DNA of 64,000 bases from Pseudoneurospora amorphoporcata (taxonomy: Eukaryota > Ascomycota > Sordariomycetes > Sordariales > Sordariaceae), in NCBI GenBank assembly GCA_033297205.1, contig MU859080.1:195765-259764 (forward strand), given 5' to 3'. The translations under genes were made by a program, and so were the position numbers. The notes below the pieces were generated by a model. It was not told the origin of the DNA. It saw nothing but the letters and a program-made list of their open reading frames with translations, and did not search any database. Position 1 is the stretch's first letter. Each line of letters starts with the position of its first letter. This document shows positions 22,014-34,404 of the stretch, piece by piece.

Positions 22014-23131
22014 TCAGTTATCGGCGACCTCAGTCTGAACGGCCTGAAGGACCTCTCCCTCGTCGATCTTGGCGGTTTCGACCATCGAGGGCTCCTCGTT
22101 GACCACGGCGTCGGGAATCTGAATTCCGTACCTCTCGTAGGGGAAGCAGAGCAAGCTGGGGAGATACTCCGCCCAGCCGTCGTCAATCTCGCCCGGCTTA
22201 TCGTTTTCGCTCTCGGTGGTCTTCTCGATGTCGGCTGTGCCATCCGTGTTGGCCTCCACGGTGCCGTTGGTGAGGCCGGCTTGGGCTTTCTTCTTCTCGG
22301 CCTTTTCCTTCTCGATCTGGGCCTGGTTGAGAAGACCCGCCAGCACCAGCTTCGTGCCGTTAGTCTTGTCGACCTCCTGCTTGAGCATTGGGTGCGGGCA
22401 CCAGATAACGCGCATGCCGGCGCGGCGACCGGCCTCGACGCCGGGAATGCTGTCCTCGAACACCAAGCACTCCTCGGGAGTGATGGGTTCCTCGCCCTCA
22501 GGAAGCGAGTCGTTGATCGTCTTGAGAGCGATCAAGTAGATATCAGGAAGGGGCTTGCCACGGCCTTCAGGAATGCGGGGGTCGTCACCGAGAACGCGAC
22601 GATGGGTCTCAAAGACCGAAAAGAGTTCCTGGATGTGGTTGGTCTTCATCCGGAAGTTTGCCTCGTGCGACGAGGTAGCCAGGGCGATGTGAACCCGATG
22701 AGGCTTCGGGGCGGGCCACTCGTCATCCTTCTTCAGGTCCCAGTAGCGGGTGCTGCCAAGCTTCTGCAGAAGCTCCTTGACACCGGGAAGGGCCGTGGTG
22801 TGTTTGAACTTTTGAGCCTGGAGAGCATAATACTCCTCCTTATACTGCTCGCGACTGATGGGCAACTCGGCCCAGTTGTGGAAAATGTCGAGTGCAGCGG
22901 GGCCAGGGCGGCCTTGGAGTTGAGCCTTGATGCTCCAAGGCAGAGGGGCTTTCTCCTTCTTGTGCTTCCTCAGAAGCTCGTTTACACACAAGGTGTAGAT
23001 GTCCTCGGTGTCGAGGAGCAGGCCGTCCATGTCAAAAAGACAAGCTCGAACGGGGGGAAAACTGCAGGCAGTTGTTAGTATCAGTCGATTGTGAAGTGAG
23101 ATTGCGCCACTTACTCGGTGCGAGGAGCCAT
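22014..23131 (-). CDS. HAD-superfamily hydrolase, pseudouridine-5'-phosphatase-like (HDHD1 type)
   Basis: Model: complement of 23115-23131 and 22014-23061, giving 354 aa. The first exon holds only 17 coding bases (MAPRT plus two bases), followed by a 53-nt intron with a TACTAAC branch. HAD motif I is CLFDMDGLLLDTEDIY, with Asp16 and Asp18 as nucleophile and acid/base. Motif II is LATSSH, the conserved Lys is in GRGKPLPDIY, and the metal-binding Asp is in VFEDSIPGVEAG. The family removes phosphate from small sugar or nucleotide phosphates; exact substrate unknown. A C-terminal extension of roughly 100 residues with a Lys/Glu-rich helix is beyond the usual 230-250 aa family length. A long in-frame upstream extension without the intron was rejected because the spliced start gives the standard HAD N-terminus. 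Confidence 0.9.
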
Positions 23132-24788
23132 TGTTGCGAATGGGAGACAAAGTCTGGAAGCCTAAGTGATACTGGTAAGAGTGTCGTGGGAAGAGCCGGT
23201 TCGCTGTCGAGAATTGCTTTCGAAAAAGTTGAAGTCTTGATCTAGGTGTGTTTGGAGGAAGTGGAAAGTGCAAAGTTGGTGGTGGGAAGGGGTATTTTAT
23301 ATCCAGGACAGGAAATAATTCCGGCCTGGTGCCAAGGGTCGTCGAAGGCCGTGAATTGGACGTCGACGAGATGAATGAGATGCTAGTTCAGACAAAACCT
23401 TTTCAGCCGAAGGTGAAGGTTTCCGGGTAGACAGAGAAAGGCTCGTGAATGGGCGTCGGGCCAACAAAATGACCAACAGATCTGCACAAAGAGCAAGTGA
23501 AGCGGCAACATGAACCTTGAGAAACCGTGGGCTTTGTTGTCTTGTTGAAGGGTTGGTGAAGTGTATGTAAATAGATATGGTGAAGGGACGTTGGACGGGA
23601 TGAAGTCGCTGGTTTTATTGGAAATCGGTTGGCCTTCATCCCGTCCCGGCCCCCGGCATCGTAAAAAAGTTGGAGACACCTCAGGTCCAGGTCCCGCAAC
23701 CCCCTCCCCGCCCTACAGCAAGCGGTGCGGGGGACCCTGGTGCCCTGATTTCAGGAACCTTGATAGGCGCTGGCTGGGCGACGCAGTCAGAGAGAGAAAA
23801 AAATATGACATTTCAACAATTCAAAGCATGATGAACACCAGTGAGTCCGCTTCCGTAACTTTCAGTTTGAAAAAAGTATGCGCTGGCCCAAGAAGAATTG
23901 CAGCTGCCAGGTTCCCAGGAGACATGGAATGGAAAGATTTCCAATCTTCATGATGCCACGCAACCAACTTGGTAAAGCTGTGGCAAAACACAAAGTCGCT
24001 CGCACTTGCTTCCACCTGGACTAGAATAACAGCTGGTAGTCCGAAATCTGAAAATATGAAGGAGCTTCTGAGACGGCATCTTTCGGACCTTTTTCTTCCC
24101 CTGTCACCTGGGACAGGCCCCGCTAACAAGTCAACAGACGTGTGATGAAGCAGAGATAACATGACAAACATGTGAAGAGTCGGTTTTATTATTACGGCCT
24201 TGGCTTGAGCCGCATTGTAACGGTCGCACTACCGCGGATTCGGAACTTCTGGTAACGAATGTTTTTCTTTTTTCTTCCATTTCACCGCACTTCGTCCCGG
24301 CTGTGGATGGTTTGGTACTGACGTCGTATTTGAATGGGATTGCGACCCCAGAGCAGTCAGTAACCTGCTGTTGTTTAGTGACTTCATCAGGTCGCCAGAG
24401 TAACCAGACACTCCAGACAAATGGATGAAGGGCCCGTGAATTACCGGTAGATAAACAGATAAGGAGAAGGTGAAGAGAAGATACTTGCTAGAGGGAGTTA
24501 AGGGTACTCCTGGTGAATGTGGAAGTTCTCCATGGTCTCTTCCCTCATCCGATATGAGCAGACGTGGAGGTCCACTTTTGCCAAGACCTGCGATGCCAAG
24601 CTCCCGTGCCCAAGCTCCTGCGTGAAATGCCCGCTGTCCGCCCGCCCTGGTCCCTGACAGCTTCCGCGGCTTCTTGTCTCGCACGTTCCTCCCCGCGAAC
24701 CTCCCGTCACTCCGAGCTCCTGACAGATACCACCATTCCGATGCAGGCAATCTCTCATAGTGTTTCAATAACAATTCTTCCTTGAAAA
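23132..24788. other. divergent promoter spacer, 1.66 kb
   Basis: This stretch lies between the HAD gene (-) and the TTC1-like gene (+). The open frames inside (up to 181 aa on the minus strand at 24229-24774) overlap others in several frames and show no motif. I see no RNA gene. Confidence 0.5.
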
Positions 24789-25735
24789 ATGGGTTCCGAA
24801 ACCCCTGATCACAAGCCTGAGAAGAAGGACAAGGATGTTCAAGCAGGGCAAGAAGACGATGAAGCCAACCAGGCCGACATCAAGTTCTCACCAGAAGAAG
24901 AGGCTGCAAGTACCCATGAACCAGAAGCAACCACAACAAAGACGCTCAAGTCTTGATGCCCAAAGCCTCTGTGACTGACCGCCTCGGTGCGTAGGAATTG
25001 GTAGCTGAGTCCAACACCCACAAAGCAGAGGCAAACGCCCTCTTCACCTCGGGCAAATACGATGCCGCCATCAACAAATATGACGAAGCCATTGCTGTTT
25101 GTCCAACCTACCTGGACTACCCCTTAGCCGTTCTGCGCTCCAACGTGGCCGCCTGCCACCTCATGCTGGAAGAATGGAAGGACGCCGTCACGCACGCTAC
25201 CACAGCTCTGAATCTGCTTGACAAGCTGGAGCGGGAGGATAAGCTGGCTGCTGAGAAGGAAGAGAAGGAGAAGGACGAGGTTGAAGAGGAAATCGTCAGC
25301 GCCGGTGCAGCAACGGCTGGGCCTGCTGTTCCTGTCGTTGAAACTGAGGCTCAGATCGCCCGCCAGAGGCGACAAGAGGACATTGCGAGGATACGGGCCA
25401 AGGCTCTGCTGCGCCGGGCCCGGGCAAGAAGCGAGTTGGGTGGATGGTCTACGCTTGAGGGAGCTATCGAGGACTACAAGAAGCTGTCAGCCATGACCAA
25501 CCTGACAGCTACCGACCGGAAGCTCGTCCAGGCGCAACTCAGAGCACTGCCGCCCAGGGCCAAGGCTGCTCAGGAGAAGGAGACTGCGGAGATGTGGGGC
25601 AAGTTGAAGGATCTTGGGAACGGGTTGCTTAAGCCATTTGGCCTTAGCACCGATGCCTTCAAGATGGTGAAGGATGAGAAGACTGGCGGATACAGCTTGA
25701 ACTTTGGGGGAGGTGGTGGCGAGGCCAAGAAGTGA
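24789..25735 (+). CDS. TPR protein of the TTC1 family
   Basis: Exons 24789-24909 and 25005-25735 give 283 aa. The acceptor at 25004 was chosen over one 10 nt upstream because only it keeps the frame and gives the family motif TESNTHKAEANALF. A three-repeat TPR domain follows (about 45-205), interrupted by a Glu/Lys-rich insert. The C-terminal segment LGNGLLKPFGLSTDAF...YSLNFGGG is a strong signature of TTC1-like proteins. In animals TTC1 binds HSP90 and Ras or G-alpha proteins; the fungal role is not established. Likely cytosolic. Confidence 0.88.
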
Positions 25736-26369
25736 TTTAGTGGATGAGGTGAAGCTGCCCAGCCCTTTTGTTCAAGGATTTTTGGTCACTGCTCCAAGTC
25801 ATGGAGACTCAGATATGGATCTCCTCAGGTTGAGAATCTAACTTTATGAGTCATATGGAAACACATGGTCTCAACACGACTTTACGGTTGTGAGGATCAA
25901 GATGTCAACAATGGTGGACGGGAGATGCCTGCCAGAGATGCCCAGGGGAAACTGCTGAGCTGGCAGCTGGCCGGAGGTACCTGAGGCTGATTGATTGGTG
26001 TGTGGCAAAGCCGGCAGTGGAACGCCACAGAAGTACGTACTTACTCTTGGACACTTCACATTGCAGATAGCCGATAGCCGATAACGAATTGCTTATCAAT
26101 GCAGCGTGGGGCAATTTAGTGCTGGACCCATCAAGAAATTTATTGACGACCGTCCCGTCAGCGCCCCAGCGGTCCCCCAGCGACTCGTCCTCAGTCCCAG
26201 TCCACCTCATCCAATTTTCAAGGTTGATTTCTTCCCATCCGCCATCAACGTCTCTTGTGATTGCGGCGGAACTCCCAAGGTTTCCTTTTCACGACATAGC
26301 GACATTTGTTTTGCTTTTACAATTGATACCCCGATTCATATCTCGTCGCAAACCACAACCTCATTAATC
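25736..26369. other. spacer upstream of NMD3
   Basis: About 630 bp. A small direct repeat of GATAGCC lies near 26065-26085. Otherwise this is the 3' flank of the TPR gene and the promoter of NMD3. Confidence 0.5.
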
Positions 26370-27993
26370 ATGGATCTCGACCAACCCATGGGCATGGCCC
26401 CGTTGATGGGCTCTGCCAGGACAGGCGCTACGTGAGTTTTGACTCGAATTGCGGGCCCTTTCACAAAGAGACCTAATCGCTGACACAAACCATAGCATTC
26501 TCTGCTGCAACTGCGGTGCTCCCATCGATGGCACATCCTCTGCCGGCGCTCTCTGCTACGACTGCATCAAGTCCACCGTCGACATCTCCCAGGGCATCCA
26601 GCGCGAGGCCACCCTTCATTTCTGCAAAGATTGCGACAGATGGCTCCTACCCCCCGCCAGTTGGGTCACCGCCGCCCCCGAATCGAGAGAGTTGTTGTCA
26701 CTATGCTTGAAGAGGTTGAGGAATCTGGGCAAGGTCCGCATTACAGACGCCAGGTTTATTTGGACAGAACCCCATTCGCGAAGAATCAAGGTTCAGGTCA
26801 CAGTTCAGGATCAGGTTGCGGATGGTGTGTTGATGCAGCAAAGTTTCGAGGTCACCTATGTTGTCGCCAGCCAGCAGTGCAAGGACTGCGCCAAGTCATA
26901 TACAGCCAACGTCTGGCGCGCCGCCGTACAGGTCCGCCAAAAGGTCACCCACAAGAGAACCTTCCTTTTCCTCGAACAGCTCATTCTCAAGCACCAGGCG
27001 CATCGCGACGCCATCAACATCAAGGAGGAGAAGGACGGTATCGATTTCTACTTTGCCCAGAAGAACCAGGCCGAGGCATTCATCAGCTTCCTCAAGTCGG
27101 TCGTACCAGTTCTCACCAAGGAGTCGAGGCATCTTATTTCCGCAGATACACATACCGGCAACAAGTCGTACAAGTACAATTACTCCGTCGAAATCGTGCC
27201 TGTTTGCAGAGATGATTTGGTTGCCCTTCCTCTCAAGCTCGCCAAGTCGATTGGCAACATTTCTCCCCTTGTCCTTTGCCACAGGATAGGAACATCCGTC
27301 AACCTCCTCGACCCCAACACCCTTCAGACCGCCGAAGTTAGCGCCGATATCTACTGGCGCGCTCCCTTCCACCCTCTCGCCGGCACCCCCGATCTCGTTG
27401 AGTTTATCGTCATGGATATTGAGCCCACGGGCGTACGAAAAGGCAAGTGGCTCCTCTCCGAGGTCCAGGTCGCTCGTGCCTCTGATCTCGGCGTCAACGA
27501 CAACGTCTACTTCACCCGCACACATCTCGGCCAGCTCCTCCGCGCCGGTGACTCGGTTTTGGGTTACATGCTCGAGGGCACCAACTTCAACTCGGACGAC
27601 CTCGAGGCCATCGCGGCCTCCAAGGCCTACGGATCCATGATCCCCGACGTCATCCTCGTCAAGAAGCACTTCCCCAACCGCCGCCGCAACAGAAAGAGAA
27701 ACTGGAAGCTCAAGCGCATGGCCAAGGACGAGGGCGAGCTGCTGCCCAAGGACAAGGACCAGGCCAAGATGGATGCTGAGTACGAGATGTTCTTGCGCGA
27801 TGTCGAGGAGGACGAGGAACTCCGTGCTGCTCTTGCTCTGTACAAGAACTCGCTCAAGACCAAGAGGGAGGCGGATGCCATGAGCATTGCCGATACGGAC
27901 ATGATGACGGAGGCTGAGGAGGATGGCCCCAAGATCAGCATGGACGAGCTCCTTGATGACTTTGAGGAGATGGAGATCAAGGATAAGGAGTAG
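26370..27993 (+). CDS. nmd3: 60S ribosomal export adaptor NMD3
   Basis: Exons 26370-26431 and 26496-27993 give 519 aa. The N-terminal zinc-binding region carries paired Cys motifs: CCNCGAPI, CYDCI, CKDCDRWL and CKDCAKSY. The central eIF5A-like/OB region follows (VEIVPVCRDDLVALPLKLA to EFIVMDIEP). The C-terminus has a basic stretch (PNRRRNRKRNWKLKRM) and then acidic leucine-rich sequence fitting a nuclear localisation signal followed by a CRM1-type export signal. NMD3 joins nascent 60S subunits and recruits CRM1 for export. Length matches yeast Nmd3 (518 aa). The intron splits the codon before the first CxxC motif. Confidence 0.96.
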
Positions 27994-28468
27994 GATATGT
28001 TTCGAATGTGAATTTGAATGGGCTTGGGTTTCGGGGTAAATCAAAATTTCGGGAGTTAACTGTTATTATGGTTTGCGGTTTATGGATGTTCATGAATAGA
28101 TTCGGGAATGGGCTAGCCATGTTGGCGCCCTCTGCATCCAACCTTTGTTCTCTTTCCTAGTCGTGATTGCACGGATATGTTTCGGAGAATGTCTATGGTG
28201 ATGTTGTGTTGTGATTTAGTTCTCATCACTCGTGTTTGTATCGTCTATTTTCTCTATTTGTCCCCTACGGTACTTATCAAAAGCCAAAGTCTTTCGTGTT
28301 CTCTTGTTTGTGCTTTGGAGGGAGAAAAAAAAAAAAAAAAGAAAGAAAGACTTGATGTCAGGCAGGATGCACAGGAGACAAACGATATGCGTTGCCAAAG
28401 TTGAGAACCAACAAAGAAAAGAGGAGAAGAAAAGTCAAAAAGAGAACCAGAAGGTTGATCGTTATCGC

Positions 28469-28560
28469 TCGGATACCGGGAGTCGAACCCGGGGCTGTTG
28501 AGACAACAGACACTTGTAAACAAGTGAGAGTCAACGATGTTACCGCTACACCATACCCGA
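28469..28560 (-). tRNA. tRNA-Glu (CUC anticodon) with an intron
   Basis: Read on the minus strand. The 7-bp acceptor stem pairs TCGGGTA with TATCCGA. A D arm starts GGTGTAGCGGTAAC, the T arm is CCGGGTTCGACTCCCGG with a good B box, and the anticodon stem pairs GTTGA with TCAAC. The loop reads CT-CTC-A, giving CUC for GAG codons. About 21-22 nt separate position 37 from the 3' half of the loop, the standard place for a tRNA intron. The D and T arms resemble fungal tRNA-Glu. The gene is in the spacer 0.5 kb after NMD3; an A run lies near 28324-28340. Confidence 0.9.
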
Positions 28561-29154
28561 TGAAGGATGGCTTCCGATTGTTTGATGAATGTTCGACAAG
28601 ATGTCATGGTTATGAATGTGCAGTAGAGATGCGGGGAAGGAAAAGAAAATTTGTAGTTGTGTGGTGGAGCTACAGGGTCAAGGGCTCCGTCAGCGTGGAA
28701 AGTGGAAAAGGGGGTTTGTTTACTTCGTGGCATTTTAGGTTTGCTCATACGGGAATGTCATCTTTCACTTGCTATTTTTGCATTAAATTTTCTCGCTCTC
28801 TGAGGTTTTGTTTTCCCCTTTTGTCACTTGTCTCAAAAGTTCGAGCTGAGAATTCCTTGTGGCAGTCGGGCAGGCGCGAATTCCGCGTGGAACAAAGTTT
28901 TGGCAGATGCTTTCCCTCTTTCCCCCTTCCTCCTTCTCTTCTGAACGTTTCACCTGGGAGAAGGAGCGGTTTTTGGCAAGCGCCTTGAGACCCGGCGGCA
29001 TGCACTACGAAATTTGACAATCATGTCGCATAAAGTATGCAGGAGCAAGTGGCTCATGCTGGATTGGATTTCTCGTAACTTTCTGTGCGCACAGGATTCC
29101 AGTTCTGCCTTTCTCCGTTCATTTTCGATTTCGAAGAACTTTTATGAACAAAAA
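28561..29154. other. spacer between tRNA-Glu and membrane protein gene
   Basis: About 600 bp with nothing recognisable; presumably the 3' flank of the minus-strand membrane protein gene. Confidence 0.5.
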
Positions 29155-30305
29155 TCATGCCCCAGACGACACGGGCAGAACAATGCACGCAAGCGACCTC
29201 AAATATTCGCTTTGTATTTCGTTTTGCAACCCGGGCCCAAAGACAGGGGACAAAACGGCAACACCAGCCTCAACAGCAGCAGAACTGCCCTTTTCGAGGT
29301 CATCTCCCCTCTCATTGTTGACACCCTCATGATTCCTCAACTCCCAAACTAATCCAGTGGTCGCATGAACGAAAAAACATACCCACAGCCAATCCCATTC
29401 CCGAACATATCCACGCACCAGGGTCTGCCACGCCTGCCAGTTCATCATTGATAGCTCAATCACTTGCCACATATGTCTCTCTAGCGGACCAGGATAAGAG
29501 TTTTTCGATGTCATGGGCCCTCCGTTGGTATGAATGAAGCTCCCGTATATTTACGCTGGCCAGGCTCGACAGTAAACAGGAACTCCGTGTTCATCACCAA
29601 TGAGAAAACGAGCTCCAACACAACCAAGACGCGCAGGAAGGCAAGTGCTTCAGCGGATGTTAAACCATCAGGTCGGGAAGCTTGCGAGCGGGCTGGGTCA
29701 CAAACGTCACAGAATTGTGCCTCGTTCTCCTCTGTGCCGTCCTCATCGCGCTCATGTTGCAACAGCCGGCGGTACTCATGGAACGCGGTTAGGAGTGCCC
29801 TTTGAAAGAAGACCAAAAGCTCCATGAGCATGAACACCCACGCAAAGTCGAGAATCTGCGATATCAGAGCGTCACACTCACTAACGTACCAGCACATCGC
29901 AGGACGGTAGAGGGATAGGGCGAAGAAGCAGTGTAGGAGGAGAGCGGGAAGGCGAGAGCAAGTTGAGCATTTGGGCTTCGAGACGAGGAGGAAGAAGATC
30001 TTGAGGTTGCGGCGGAGCATGCTTGGACCAGCCGCTGGCACGTGTGGTTGCGGTTGCGGCTCGAGGCGAGGAGCGGCTGGAAACACGGACATGATGAGTG
30101 GCCGGCACAATGTGACGGTATACTTGAAAGAATCTAGCAAGACGGATGCGCTGGAAGATATCAGTGGGAAACTTACGGTCGTCTCCGTTATGGCGGCAGA
30201 AGGGCCGTCGATGAGGTTCCCGTCATGTGACGATGAACCTTCAGGGGTAAGTCCATGCTCAACTGATTTGCTCCAGGAGCTCTCCGGTTGGGTTATTTCA
30301 GTCAT
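29155..30305 (-). CDS. hypothetical multi-pass membrane protein
   Basis: Model: complement of 30177-30305, 29555-30122 and 29155-29480, giving 340 aa. Intron 1 (30123-30176) is 54 nt, in frame and stop-free, so both forms are possible. Intron 2 (29481-29554) starts GTAAAT and ends CTAG and restores an open frame into a Trp-rich exon. Hydrophobic segments include FAWVFMLMELLVFFQ, LAFLRVLVVLELVFSLVM and WLWVCFFVHATTGLVW. The N-terminal 43 residues are polar. I recognise no family. Without splicing, the first frame would end at 29511, just at the next frame's ATG, which supports the second intron. Confidence 0.55.
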
Positions 30306-31700
30306 TTCTGGGCGTATGCAGTGTGTTAATGTTGAACACCAGATGAAGGGACACGGTGAGAGTTGGCTATAGAGTTGCAAGAACCTCTTAAAAGCCTCGC
30401 TGATTTTGGCAACATCGTTGCCTGGAACGAAGCCGACGTGTGTATCGCGAACTTCACTGAACCTGTGAAGCGGGAAAAACATTACGACACACGTACTTGA
30501 TCAATTTCCCGATTTTGTTCAATATTTCTCGGTTGTGCAGCACTGTTAGCGCACGGCAGGGACATTGATGGGTGCCTGGGATAAAGACAAGAAACCTAAT
30601 TAGGTGCCTTTGCTTGGCTCCTTGGAATCTCAACAATACCAACCGGCACTGAACGACACTCTCTAACTTTCCCCGGATCTATCTTCTAGAGAAACAAAAG
30701 GGTTGCGAAGCTTTTCACCACTTGGTCACGGAGGTTGTTGCCCATCCGGAAGCCTGCATCATCGGAGGTTGCCCAAGCATCCTCGGCATCGTTCCTGATG
30801 GCCTGCACTTAGGCGAAGCCCTACATCCCACTGAAGCCTTGAAATACCATCATGAGCATTGTCAAACTCGTGGATCCAGAAAGACCTCCGAGCCAAATTA
30901 CCCGACAGCCTAAAATGCGCAGAAAAGAGAACAAGCACGTTTCGGTGTTTATTCATCTACAATGGCTTTTACAAGCATCGCCCCAGGCTGCCAGGCAGTA
31001 ACAGAGGCCGGACAGACAATAACAAACAGGTCTTCTTTCAATCACCATCATAATCCATAATGGACTTTTCTCGAACGAACGAAGCAGCGACCAAAATGAC
31101 GAAACTCCCTTTAACAACTGATTTTTGCATAAACGAACAATTGATATGAACAGCTAGGAACAGGTAACATGACCGGCTTACGGCCTTCCGGTGCATTGTT
31201 CTATTCTCGCCTTCGCTCCCGTCCCGTTCGATCTGGTCCATATTCTTTGTTTTAAAATATTCCGAATATTGTAAGAGGTACGCATCTCTTTGTTCCACAG
31301 TGTACAGACGACACTCTAACTAATAACGCCTCACGGTGACTGGGCCGCGTCTTTCTTCGTCTTTATATGTCCACGATTAGCGCCTTCACCCTCGTGATTG
31401 TTCTTTTATGGCCGGACAGACGGGATGTGAAAACTGATTCCAATGTTCGGCTAGTGATCGACCGGGGGAGTGGGCAAACATATACTCTTCGGGGGAGCAC
31501 TTGCACACACTTTGAACTGGTTAGTGGAATTCTTGTCATTCCTTCTTTTCCAAGGAAATTTACTAACAGTCAGTCAACTGATGTGGTTCGGACACACTTT
31601 TACCAGACCCCTACTGAACCTTTTCCCTCCTTTCCAACACGAACGACGCAGTAGGAGAACAAGGCATTGGGAGACTTGAGGTTGACGACCGACTGCATCA
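30306..31700. other. 1.4-kb spacer
   Basis: Separates divergent genes. I see no credible coding frame or RNA gene; short frames overlap on both strands without motifs. Confidence 0.5.
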
Positions 31701-34404
31701 ATGATGAAGATGGGAATCAGGCAACATGGCGATGCGGCACCAACAGCGACGACAGCGACATATCCATCGAATGACAGAGCCGGCAGCCGAGGACAAAGCA
31801 TGTCTCCGTCGGAACTCCTAAGGAGAAGACACAGTTCTCATCAACAAATCACAGATCGAGACAAAGATCAAAGTAACGACTCGGGGTCCCGGGATGATTC
31901 GGGTAACGATAGCGACCCCGATGAGGGCGATGATGGGGATGCCGATGAAGATCAATCCGCGAATGACGACCGGAACGAGAACGAGGAGGGAGGCAAATCA
32001 AAGGGGAACAACAATCCTAATAACCCATGGCTTACGGGTCAATGGTCCCCTCCGAGTCTAGAAATTATAGAAAACTATGCATCACTGTATGATGAATCAC
32101 AATATACAGGTAAGAGCTCTTTCGCTGGAATTGTTAGCACCCCAGACCTACTTCTTGGAAATGCACCGGAATCAAGTTGGGCTTCTTCCCAAGAGCACAC
32201 GACCACAACGGATCCTTTGCAAAGGGTGACTGCGAGCCCGATGGCGGATGACGGTAAGAAAGCCCGATCAGGTTACGATTCATTGCTTTTACCGTTCGGT
32301 TTACAAAATCGTACTTCGCTTTTAGGTAAGAGATCCATGTCTTCTATCACTGGATTCACCAGTCTCGAAGATCAATCTGATGAGGCCACGCCGGACTCAA
32401 CCGGAGATGCCTTCAACGATGAGTCTACGGCAAACACTATGATGTATGTGTATCCATTTCCCTAATGCTTTTCTTCCCTCTGAGCGAACAGCCAGACTGA
32501 CCATGAAGATGAACATGTATCGCGAGTAGTACCAGCTTTACCCCGAAAAACCTTCAGCAGGCTTTAACCTCTGGTGCTACGAAGGGTACAGCAACTGTGT
32601 CTGAAAGCACAACTTCTACCCGGAGTCAAGGGCAAACGACTAGCTCTGCAAAAGGAGTAAAGCCCGCTGGAATCAATGGAAACCCAAGCTCATCTGTCAA
32701 TACTATTCTGCCAACTGGCGGAAGCAGTGGACACAAAAACTCAATTCCCCATGCTGACACATCGTTAACGGTAAAACCAGATAGTTCGGAATCAGGCGAA
32801 ACCACAGGATCTAGTGATGCCGTATCGTCAACTCCGGAAACAACCCCTGCAGAAACTTCAATGTCGGTCAGTTCAACACCACCGGTGACAACAAGCGCCA
32901 ACTCCGAAACGGATACGGTCCCGACTACCCTACCGGTTAAGTCAACGAATGTGGCGGGCTCTAATGAGAGTCCTGCCAAGGAATCGTCTGCCGAAGCAAC
33001 AACGGAAGTCAATTCGACTGGATCCAAAGGAGGCCCGGCGCTGGATCATGGCGGTACCACCAATGGCTTTACAGATGACCATCCACCACCAACAAGAGCA
33101 ACAAGGACCATAGGTGAGATACTAATCACGGTCGTGGATGGGACAACAAGAACAACGATCGTGGATGGAACAATGACATCAGGTATGTTTTAGTATTGTT
33201 TAAGCCTGATCCCTTTTTGTATTGGACGGTTGTAGGTCGTTGCTGACAATAATATAGAACAAACATTAACCAGCGGGCCTGGACTCTCTACTACCACCTC
33301 TCTCCCAAGCATCTTACCTACCTTAAGTACCAACCAAGTGGATGGTGCAATCTCCTCTGAAGGGGAAAAAAAGACTTCGTCAGGCGGACGAAACAAGGGA
33401 GCTATCATTGGCGGGCATATAGGTAAGTGTCTTCACTCGCACTTCCCACTTGAACAAACTCACTGACCGTGCTCTCCACCGACTACTCAGCTGGTCTCGT
33501 GGTCATAGGCGCCATCGTCTTCTTTTTCTGGCGCAAGCGCAAAAACAACAGAAAGCGCCATAGTGCTTCCTCTATCAGCCACCTTTCCACCTCAAAGAAT
33601 GCCGGAAAGCTTTCAGACAAGGACTGTTACCCCGACGATGACAGCAGTAGCAGCACTAGTAACACCATCGGACGAACATCGCCATGGCCCATCAAAGGTG
33701 CCACCACAGTCACCAACAATTCAGTGCGACAACCCGTCAGCGGCGCCGGCGCCATCTGTCCCCGTCCCGGTCACAATCCCGTCAGTCCTATGAGCCTCGG
33801 CGGTGATGCTGCTAGTCTCGGTGGTCACTCGTCCATCTCGCGTGGGTCGAGCTTCTCGTCTGCCTCGGATGATTACTCCTGCCGAGGAAGTTCCGCTAGC
33901 AACGTGGGCAGCATCTACCAAGCCACTGCGCTGGCGTACCCTACCCCGGGGCGGGCGACGCCCATCATGTCTGGGGCTGCGTACCCGGCTACAGCGAGAG
34001 TTGTGCATCTCTCACCGAAAGCCCAGAAACCGGAGATAGTGATGGTGAGGAATAACAGGAATAGCAGCACGGCGGAGCTCCTGAGTCTGAGTCGGAATCC
34101 TTCTAGGAGTGCCGCTGGAATATCTGGGAAGCGAGCATCACAATGGGATAAAGAAGCTTGTGGGTGTGATGGCAGTAAGATATCGAAGAAGGGAGCGGGG
34201 CAGTGGGATAAAGGAGCTTGTGGATGTCGGGATAGTAAGATGTCGACGTTGACAGCGGGAAAATGGGATAAGGAGGCTTGTGGATGTGGTGGTAAGAAGG
34301 GAGCGGGACAGTGGGATAAGGAGGCTTGTGGGTGTAGTGGGAGCAAAAGGTCGACGGTTTCGGAGGTATCACCACCACCAATGGCGGCAAAAGGCTTTGT
34401 ATGA
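31701..34404 (+). CDS. single-pass membrane protein with Ser/Thr-rich stalk and WDKEACGC-repeat tail
   Basis: Exons 31701-32443, 32530-33182, 33258-33422 and 33491-34404 give 824 aa; phases close at all junctions. The N-terminal 250 residues are polar and acidic without a clear signal peptide. A long Ser/Thr-rich stretch suited to O-glycosylation follows. One transmembrane segment (GLVVIGAIVFFFW) ends in RKRKNNRKR, so the C-terminus is likely cytosolic. The tail holds four copies of WDK(E/G)ACGC at 34144, 34204, 34264 and 34312, spaced 20, 20 and 16 residues. The topology resembles fungal Wsc/Mid2-type wall sensors, but the WSC domain is absent. Exon 1 contains two more GTAAGA donors (32109, 32325), so its 5' part is uncertain. 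Confidence 0.6.
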
